This document shows, piece by piece, positions 6,525-10,768 of a DNA stretch of 10,768 bases. Location of the stretch: assembly GCA_030039515.1 (NCBI GenBank), contig JASHVT010000121.1, forward strand, positions 1 to 10,768, given 5' to 3'. The notes beneath the pieces are model-generated. The model was given only the letters and a program-made list of their open reading frames with translations. It searched no databases and was not told the DNA's origin. A program made the translations under genes and the position numbers. The stretch comes from Nitrososphaerales archaeon (GTDB lineage: Archaea > Thermoproteota > Nitrososphaeria > Nitrososphaerales > Gagatemarchaeaceae). The stretch's first letter is position 1. Each line of letters opens with the position of its first letter.

Positions 6525-6531
6525 ATAATAT
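6525..6531 (-). promoter_or_regulatory. Box A for dtdA in the divergent dtdA/peptidase gap
   Basis: Read on the minus strand this is ATATTAT, centred about 27 nt before the dtdA ATG and predicting a leaderless start. The element is nearly symmetrical (plus strand ATAATAT). It could also direct plus-strand transcription toward the peptidase gene with a leader of about 30 nt, as no better box A is visible for that gene. Confidence 0.5.
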
Positions 6532-6585
6532 CGGATTCGTCGCCGCCAGCCGTCCGAGACCTTTTCTCCCGGCCAGTTGAAAGGC

Positions 6586-8523
6586 ATGCCCTTGAAGGAC
6601 AAGTACTCCTGGCTCGAGGATGCAACCGACCCTCGAGTCGCCGAGTGGGCCGAGGAACAGGACGCGGCCGCGCGCAAGTCAGTCCGCAGGCTCTCAGCCC
6701 CTCTCTTCAGGAGGCTCGCCCGATATTACAGCTTCCCCATCATGCGGTCGGTGCAGCTCACGGAGGAAGGGGTGTTCCTCTTCTTTTCGGACGACAGGTC
6801 GTACAAGGTCCAGCTCCTACACCGCGACGGGGAAAAGGAAGAGATCTGTGACTCTAAGAGCCTCGGCCGCGACGTCGTCATCCAGGGCGTCCAGGCGAGT
6901 GAAGACGGAAAGACTGTCGCGATCCATCACTCCGTCGGGGGGAGCGACGAAGGGACCGTCTCGATCCTCGACGTCGAGACGAGGGAGCCCACCGACTCGC
7001 TCTCTGGATTCATAGGCCGGATCCTGTGGCTCAAGGACGGGGCATACTACTACTCGCGCTCATACAGAGGCGAGAAGACGCCCGACGGCGTCAGCCCGCC
7101 CGCGGACAGGATATTCCACAGAAGGGGCGCCAAGGAGGAGATGGTCTTCGGCCGAGGCTTCGAGACCAACACGTTCTTCGGCATCGCCTCCTCTGCAGAC
7201 TCCTCGAAGGCTCTGCTCGACGCCTTCCAAGGATACTCGAGGAGCACGCCTTACTCAGGCGAACTGGAGAGGCCGGAGACGTGGGCGCCCGTCCTCGATG
7301 ACAACGACGCAATCGTAACCAACATCGACTTCTCCGGCGGCACCCACTATCTGCTTTCGTTCAGGAGCGGTCGCGGCGAGGTGCTCGCCGCGAGAGACGG
7401 CCGCGTCCGGAAGGTCGTCAGGGAGACCTCCTGGCCGATATTAGACGCCGTCCTAGTGGGAGACGACCTCCTCTGCCACTACCTCGTGGACGCCTGCTCA
7501 GAGATGCGGCTCTATGGCCTCGGCGGAAGGCGCGGACGCACGATCAGGTTCGGCTCCCCCGGCTCTCTCTTCGGCGAGCCTTCCATGAGCGCGCTGGGAA
7601 AGGATGCGGTCTTCACGTTCAGTTCGTTCGGCCTCCCCTACAGGGTCTACATGCTCAGCGGAGGCAAGCTCAGGACTCTGCTGTCCAAGGAGCTCCCAGG
7701 CCGATACACCGTCAGGCAGTCCAACGCGACCTCGGCCGACGGGACGAAGGTCCACTACTTCATGACGAGCAGGTCGGGCGCCTCGCCCAAGAAGGTCCTG
7801 CTCTTCGGGTACGGAGGCTTCCGGATCTCGCTGACGCCCTCCTTCAACCCCGCGTACGCCACCCTTCTGGAGGACGGCGCAGGCTTCGCCGTCGCCAACC
7901 TCCGGGGAGGGCTTGAGCACGGCGAGGACTGGCACAAGGCAGGGATGAGGGAGAAGAAGTTCAACGTCTTCGACGACTACATAGCGGTCCTCGCCAAGCT
8001 CCGGCGGGAAGGCAGGTCTGTCGTGGGCTTCGGAAGGAGCAACGGAGGCCTTCTCATGGGCGCCACGATGAACGCGAGGCCCGACCTTCTCACGGGGGTG
8101 TTAATCGGCTACCCTGTGCTGGACATGATGGCTTTCCACAGGCTCCTCGTCGGCCGCGCCTGGGTCCCGGAGTACGGCGACCCAGACGACCCAAAGGACC
8201 GCAGGTTCCTCATGAAATACTCTCCGTACCACCACCTCTCGGCCAGCAAGAAGTACCCGCCTGTCTTCATCTACACAGGGCTGAAGGACGACAGGGTTCA
8301 CCCCGCGCACGCCTTCAAGTTCTACTCCAAGCTGAAAGAGCTCGGCTCGCAGGTCTCGCTGAGAGTCGAACCCGAGTCAGGCCACATAGGGACGACCCCC
8401 GAGTCGAGGATGCGCGAAGAGGCTGACAAGCTCGGCTTTGTCTACGAAGTCCTGGGGATCGACCCGGAGGGCGACGGAAGCCATCGAAAGGGCCGAAGGA
8501 GGCGCCCTCGCCTAGAGCGCTAG
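6586..8523 (+). CDS. Prolyl oligopeptidase family serine peptidase (S9A)
   Basis: A 645-residue two-domain cytosolic peptidase; no signal peptide is visible. The N-terminus PLKDKYSWLEDATDPRVAEW has the usual opening of the family. Residues about 60-370 are the beta-propeller that filters peptide substrates, and the alpha/beta-hydrolase domain follows. In it are KKVLLFGYGGF, VANLRGGLEHGEDWH (oxyanion and loop region), the nucleophile Ser485 in GFGRSNGGLLMGA, the acid in GLKDDRVHP (Asp568 or Asp569) and His600 in PESGHIGTT, so the triad is complete. Such enzymes cut short peptides after proline and probably act in peptide turnover. ATG 6586 is preferred. An in-frame TTG at 6577 would add three residues, and there is only a weak AAGG before the ATG. 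Its TAG overlaps that of the convergent LUD gene. Oligopeptidase B is less likely, but substrate preference cannot be read from sequence. Confidence 0.92.
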   Translation: MPLKDKYSWLEDATDPRVAEWAEEQDAAARKSVRRLSAPLFRRLARYYSFPIMRSVQLTEEGVFLFFSDDRSYKVQLLHRDGEKEEICDSKSLGRDVVIQGVQASEDGKTVAIHHSVGGSDEGTVSILDVETREPTDSLSGFIGRILWLKDGAYYYSRSYRGEKTPDGVSPPADRIFHRRGAKEEMVFGRGFETNTFFGIASSADSSKALLDAFQGYSRSTPYSGELERPETWAPVLDDNDAIVTNIDFSGGTHYLLSFRSGRGEVLAARDGRVRKVVRETSWPILDAVLVGDDLLCHYLVDACSEMRLYGLGGRRGRTIRFGSPGSLFGEPSMSALGKDAVFTFSSFGLPYRVYMLSGGKLRTLLSKELPGRYTVRQSNATSADGTKVHYFMTSRSGASPKKVLLFGYGGFRISLTPSFNPAYATLLEDGAGFAVANLRGGLEHGEDWHKAGMREKKFNVFDDYIAVLAKLRREGRSVVGFGRSNGGLLMGATMNARPDLLTGVLIGYPVLDMMAFHRLLVGRAWVPEYGDPDDPKDRRFLMKYSPYHHLSASKKYPPVFIYTGLKDDRVHPAHAFKFYSKLKELGSQVSLRVEPESGHIGTTPESRMREEADKLGFVYEVLGIDPEGDGSHRKGRRRRPRLER

Positions 8524-9155
8524 AACCCTAGAACCTCGTTGACGATGATCACGTGGACGGAAGGCCTGGTCTGCCTCTCCATTATCAGTATCTTGGAGAG
8601 CACCGTCCCCGGATACCCGACGGACTTCATCCGGCGGTCTTCCAGTGGCGTCGAATACTCTCTCAGGCGGCGCAGGCCGTCTTCCAGGCTCTCCGTTATC
8701 TTCTGCGCCCCCACGATCAGGATCACCTTCTCCGCCCCATAGGCGTAGGCTGCCAGCTGACTGCCGCTGGCGCTGCCTGCCACCAGCTCACCCGTCTTGG
8801 CGATCGCGTGCACGCTCCCGACGAAGTACTGAGAAAAGATCCCCGTGCGCCTGAGGACCATCTGCTTTTCAGGGTCCTTCTCGGAGAGGATCTCTCCCTT
8901 CACGTTCACCCATGAGAGGCTCCCAGACGTCAAGAGGTCCTTCAGACCGATCTGCTCCTGCGTGGTGCCTCCGGTCATCACTCGCGCTCCGTCAGGGATC
9001 AGCGCGCGCACCCTCGCAAGCGCCTCGCTCCTGTCCTCCACCACCTCAGCGCTGAACCCGCGCGACCTCAGCGCCTCGACCGCCTGCCTGATAGCCTCCG
9101 GGTCAGCCGGCGTTCCCCATCTCTCCACCGGCAATCCGATTTCCATCCTTGACAT
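8520..9155 (-). CDS. LUD-domain protein (DUF162, LutC/YkgG-like)
   Basis: A 211-residue protein recognised as a stand-alone LUD domain. It shows the family's alternating alpha/beta pattern with DGARVMTGGTTQEQIGL at 55-71, RRTGIFSQYFVGSVHAIAKTG in two blocks at 102-122, GSASGSQLAAYAYGAEKV at 127-144 and ILIVGAQKIT at 145-154. Bacterial LutC works with the iron-sulfur proteins LutA and LutB in lactate oxidation, but no such partner is in the window, and many archaeal single-domain members have no assigned role. I therefore give no gene symbol or pathway. The ATG at 9155 is preferred because a good box A lies 26 nt upstream; ATG 9146 is the alternative. The gene converges on the peptidase gene, sharing a CTAG. 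No membrane segment or signal peptide is seen. Confidence 0.85.
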   Translation of the reverse strand: MSRMEIGLPVERWGTPADPEAIRQAVEALRSRGFSAEVVEDRSEALARVRALIPDGARVMTGGTTQEQIGLKDLLTSGSLSWVNVKGEILSEKDPEKQMVLRRTGIFSQYFVGSVHAIAKTGELVAGSASGSQLAAYAYGAEKVILIVGAQKITESLEDGLRRLREYSTPLEDRRMKSVGYPGTVLSKILIMERQTRPSVHVIIVNEVLGF

Positions 9156-9176
9156 GGCTACCCCCCGATAGTCAGT

Positions 9177-9184
9177 AATTTAAA
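9177..9184 (-). promoter_or_regulatory. Box A promoter element for the LUD gene
   Basis: On the minus strand this reads TTTAAATT within GCTTTAAATTACTG, a good archaeal TATA box, centred 26 nt before the ATG at 9155. It predicts a leaderless transcript. A run of G (minus strand, about 9161-9166) lies just before the start codon and could act as a weak Shine-Dalgarno if transcription starts further upstream. Confidence 0.6.
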
Positions 9185-9323
9185 GCAAGTAGTAATATAC
9201 AACTAACTAGGTAAAGTTCACTTTGGTACGAGCTGGAGTCCGAACCACGCATCGGGCCACCGGTCTGCAGGTCTCCCTCGGAGAAGCGATTTAGTCGAAG
9301 ACGCGGCGTGGGACCGCTCAAGA

Positions 9324-9331
9324 CATATAAG
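9324..9331 (+). promoter_or_regulatory. Box A promoter element for secE-nusG-rpl11
   Basis: CATATAAG centred about 29 nt before the secE ATG at 9356. Because it lies inside the frame that would be translated from GTG 9308, it argues that the longer start is wrong and that transcription begins close to 9353. Confidence 0.65.
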
Positions 9332-9342
9332 CCCCGCAGCGG

Positions 9343-9355
9343 CCGGAGACTCCGG
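9343..9355 (+). repeat. Perfect 13-bp inverted repeat abutting the secE start codon
   Basis: CCGGAG-A-CTCCGG, two 6-bp arms around a single A, ends on the base before the secE ATG. With box A at 9324-9331, the expected transcription start falls in or beside it. A one-base spacer cannot form a hairpin loop without opening the inner pairs, so a protein-binding site on DNA is as likely as an RNA structure. It also contains GGAG at 9345-9348, a possible Shine-Dalgarno. Confidence 0.55.
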
Positions 9356-9523
9356 ATGGGTTTCAGAGACTTTCTGAGGTCATGCGCAGCGATATTCAGG
9401 CTCGCTCACAAGAGCGACAGAGAAGAGTTCACGCTCTACCTGAAGCTGGTGGCGCTGGGCATAGCCCTGGTAGGCACCATAGGCTTCATCATCAAGCTCA
9501 TAGGCAACATCTTCTTCGGCTGA
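9356..9523 (+). CDS. secE: Protein translocase subunit SecE (Sec61 gamma)
   Basis: A 55-residue single-helix subunit of the SecYEG/Sec61 translocon. The N-terminal amphipathic part MGFRDFLRSCAAIFRLAHKS with DREEF at 21-25 fits the archaeal/eukaryotic pattern of a cytosolic helix followed by a Pro/Asp-Arg-Glu-Glu-Phe turn. One transmembrane helix spans about 31-52 (LVALGIALVGTIGFIIKLIG), the expected size and topology with the N-terminus in the cytosol. The ATG at 9356 is chosen over the in-frame GTG at 9308 because that extension (TYKPRSGRRLR) is not typical and covers the promoter element. nusG follows 46 nt downstream, the standard secE-nusG pairing. The protein clamps the two halves of SecY. 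Confidence 0.92.
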   Translation: MGFRDFLRSCAAIFRLAHKSDREEFTLYLKLVALGIALVGTIGFIIKLIGNIFFG

Positions 9524-9534
9524 GCAGCGTAAGG

Positions 9535-9540
9535 TTATTA
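9535..9540 (+). promoter_or_regulatory. Possible box A in the secE-nusG gap
   Basis: TTATTA followed by GG, centred about 32 nt before the nusG GTG. It is weaker and slightly further away than the other box A elements here. It may give nusG-rpl11 an internal promoter; co-transcription with secE is equally possible. Confidence 0.3.
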
Positions 9541-9569
9541 GGCCAACCGGGTTCGGCCCTGCTTCTAAC

Positions 9570-10058
9570 GTGAGCGGTTTGAGTGAACAAGAGAGGACAA
9601 GCTCCATCTTCCCGGTCAAGACGACCGGCGGCCAGGAGAAGACCGTCGCGACCTTCGTCTCCACCAGGGCGGTCCAGAAGAGCAAGCCCATCTACTCCGT
9701 CCTCGCCCTCGACACATGGAAGGGCTACGTCCTCTTCGAGGCCCCCAACAGCCAGGTCGTGGACGAGAGCATCCAGGGCTTCAAGCACGTCAGAAGCAAG
9801 ATCCCGGGCATGATGCAGTACTCGGACATCGAGAAGTTCCTTGTGACAAAGTCCATGGTGGCGGAGCTGAACGAAGGAGACACCGTGGAGATAGTCGCAG
9901 GGCCGTTCAAGACCATGAGGGCCAAGATCTCGCGGCTTGACAAGGAGAAACAAGAGATAACCGTCATCCTGATCGATACTGCCTTCGCCATGCCGATAAC
10001 CATCGACGCGTCGTACGTCAAGGTCGTGGAACGCGCCAAACCGGAGCCCGCGAAGTGA
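9570..10058 (+). CDS. spt5: Transcription elongation factor Spt5 (archaeal NusG)
   Basis: A 162-residue archaeal Spt5/NusG. The NGN domain covers about 13-92 (IFPVKTTGGQEKTVATF, the SVLALDTWKGYVLFEA strand region and a PGMMQY turn). The KOW domain covers about 101-152 (NEGDTVEIVAGPFKTMRAKI, then ITVILIDTAFAMPITID). With Spt4 the NGN domain bridges the RNA polymerase clamp and raises processivity; KOW can contact the ribosome and couple translation. The start is GTG at 9570, with TTG 9579 as an alternative that would remove three residues; neither has a Shine-Dalgarno. The N-terminus is about ten residues longer than in many archaeal homologues. The C-terminus ends shortly after KOW, as is normal for archaea. 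rpl11 starts one base after the stop, so the two are certainly co-transcribed. The symbol nusG is also used. Confidence 0.93.
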   Translation: MSGLSEQERTSSIFPVKTTGGQEKTVATFVSTRAVQKSKPIYSVLALDTWKGYVLFEAPNSQVVDESIQGFKHVRSKIPGMMQYSDIEKFLVTKSMVAELNEGDTVEIVAGPFKTMRAKISRLDKEKQEITVILIDTAFAMPITIDASYVKVVERAKPEPAK

Positions 10059-10059
10059 C

Positions 10060-10542
10060 ATGGGCGAGAAGAAAGTCATCAACGCGCTCGTGACGGGAGG
10101 CGAGGCGAGCGCGGGCCCCCCGCTCGGCCCGGCCCTCGGCCCGCTGGGAGTCAACGTCCTCGGCATAGTGAACGAGATCAACAAGCAGACCGCCGACTTC
10201 AAGGGGATGCGCGTACCCGTGAAGGTGGAGGTCGACCAGGAGACGAAACAGTTCGCGATCTCTGTGGGCACGCCCACCACATCGGCGCTAGTGGCGAAGG
10301 AGTCCGGAATCCCCAAGGGCGCGTCCAAACCGAAGACGGAGTACGCAGGCGACCTGACGGTCGACAAGGTCGTGAGCATCGCCAAGAACAAGATGGCCGG
10401 ATCCTATGCCAAGACCATCCGCGCGGCGGCCAAGGAGGTCGTCGGGAGCTGCGTCAGCATGGGCGTGAGGATAGAGGGGAAGGACCCCAGGGAGTTCATG
10501 GCCGAGATAGACGCCGGCAAGTGGGACTCCAAGTTCCAGTAG
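10060..10542 (+). CDS. rpl11: Large-subunit ribosomal protein uL11
   Basis: A 160-residue uL11, the usual archaeal length. The N-terminal domain contains GGEASAGPPLGPALGPLGVN at 13-32, the Pro/Gly-rich signature, and INKQTADFKGMRVPVKVEV. The C-terminal rRNA-binding domain runs from about 70, with GTPTTSALVAKESG, DLTVDKVVSIAKNK and a closing EVVGSCVSMGVRIEGKDP. It binds the GTPase-associated region of 23S rRNA with the L10/L12 stalk and takes part in factor binding. ATG 10060 follows the spt5 stop by one base, with GGAG at 10043-10046 as a distant Shine-Dalgarno and GTGA closer in. The order secE-spt5-rpl11 is conserved in archaea, but the next gene here is not rpl1. Confidence 0.96.
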   Translation: MGEKKVINALVTGGEASAGPPLGPALGPLGVNVLGIVNEINKQTADFKGMRVPVKVEVDQETKQFAISVGTPTTSALVAKESGIPKGASKPKTEYAGDLTVDKVVSIAKNKMAGSYAKTIRAAAKEVVGSCVSMGVRIEGKDPREFMAEIDAGKWDSKFQ

Positions 10543-10563
10543 AAACCAGTCAGGCCGAGCAAG

Positions 10564-10573
10564 GCTAATTAGC
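10564..10573 (+). promoter_or_regulatory. Box A-like palindrome before the last, partial gene
   Basis: GCTAATTAGC is a perfect 10-bp palindrome with an AT-rich core centred 27-28 nt before the ATG at 10596, the same spacing as the other box A elements in the window. It suggests a separate transcript for the gene after rpl11. Confidence 0.4.
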
Positions 10574-10595
10574 ACGCGGCCGTAGAAAGACAACG

Positions 10596-10768
10596 ATGAA
10601 GTTCCTCCTCGAACATCGCCTTCCCAGGAGGCTCAGATATGCGAGGGTGCAGCTGGAGGCGGGCGCCGTCTCCGTCTCCTTCCGCCTCGACTGGCCCCGG
10701 GCAGACTGGCACGCGTCGATAGGACAGGGCCGGGAGATAGAGATGTCAGACAGGGAATACGCGAGGCT
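10596..10768 (+). CDS. Hypothetical protein, N-terminal part (runs off the window)
   Basis: An open frame of 57 codons from ATG 10596 to the window edge. The peptide begins MKFLLEHRLPRRLRYARVQL and continues with AGAVSVSFRLDWPRADWHAS and EIEMSDREYAR. I do not recognise it. It is basic at the start, then has a predicted strand pattern with Trp residues and no membrane segment. Codon use resembles the neighbours (AGG Arg, GAG Glu). A box A-like element at the right distance supports a real, leaderless gene. It lies 53 bp after rpl11, where rpl1 is often found; this is not uL1. Without the rest of the gene no function can be given. Confidence 0.55.
   Translation, partial: MKFLLEHRLPRRLRYARVQLEAGAVSVSFRLDWPRADWHASIGQGREIEMSDREYAR

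Noticed and set aside
5809..6528. A 239-codon plus-strand frame opposite dtdA.
   Set aside because: It mirrors codons of a well-supported D-aminoacyl-tRNA deacylase, is Arg/His-rich, and crosses the dtdA start and promoter.
9225..9300. Possible tRNA in the LUD-secE gap, suggested by a minus-strand GGTTCGGACTCC.
   Set aside because: The flanking bases do not pair into a T-arm stem, and no acceptor or anticodon stem could be built around it.
9308..9355. GTG start for secE.
   Set aside because: The extra 16 residues contain the box A element and are not part of the SecE family; ATG 9356 gives the expected length.

Overview
The window reads as a stretch of archaeal chromosome with high GC (well above half by eye; Arg codons are mostly AGG, with many ATA Ile codons). 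Archaeal markers are a DTD2/GEK1-type D-aminoacyl-tRNA deacylase, a one-helix SecE/Sec61-gamma, a short NGN+KOW Spt5/NusG followed by uL11, an Lrp-type regulator, and TATA (box A) elements placed about 26-29 nt upstream of start codons. A TACK-group archaeon, perhaps Nitrososphaeria/Thaumarchaeota or Bathyarchaeia, is plausible, but the lineage is inference. I found no mobile element, CRISPR array, tRNA or rRNA.

Region 1 (1-5672, + strand) is a compact LysW-carrier amino-acid cluster: lysY (3' end only), lysZ, lysJ, an Lrp/AsnC regulator (lysM-like), lysW, lysX, lysK and argF. LysW is a 56-residue zinc-binding carrier ending in EDWGE. LysX attaches the amino group of 2-aminoadipate (or glutamate) to the C-terminal Glu of LysW. 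LysZ phosphorylates the bound substrate, LysY reduces it to the semialdehyde, LysJ transaminates it, and LysK releases lysine (or ornithine). ArgF, sharing stop/start bases with lysK, would carbamoylate ornithine to citrulline. One carrier system therefore probably feeds both lysine and arginine. The genes abut or overlap, and several start codons have Shine-Dalgarno sequences inside the preceding gene. A second promoter lies in front of lysW. lysX lacks any ATG, GTG or TTG at the position where its conserved N-terminus begins.

Region 2 (5662-9155) has two convergent pairs. dtdA (- strand) overlaps the argF 3' end by 11 bp. A prolyl oligopeptidase (+ strand) diverges from dtdA across a short shared promoter region, and converges on a LUD-domain (DUF162) gene so tightly that the two TAG stops share one CTAG.

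Region 3 (9156-10768) starts with a roughly 200-bp divergent promoter region. It continues with secE, nusG/spt5 and rpl11, the conserved secretion-transcription-translation cluster. A partial, unrecognised gene with its own box A follows, where rpl1 would often be found.
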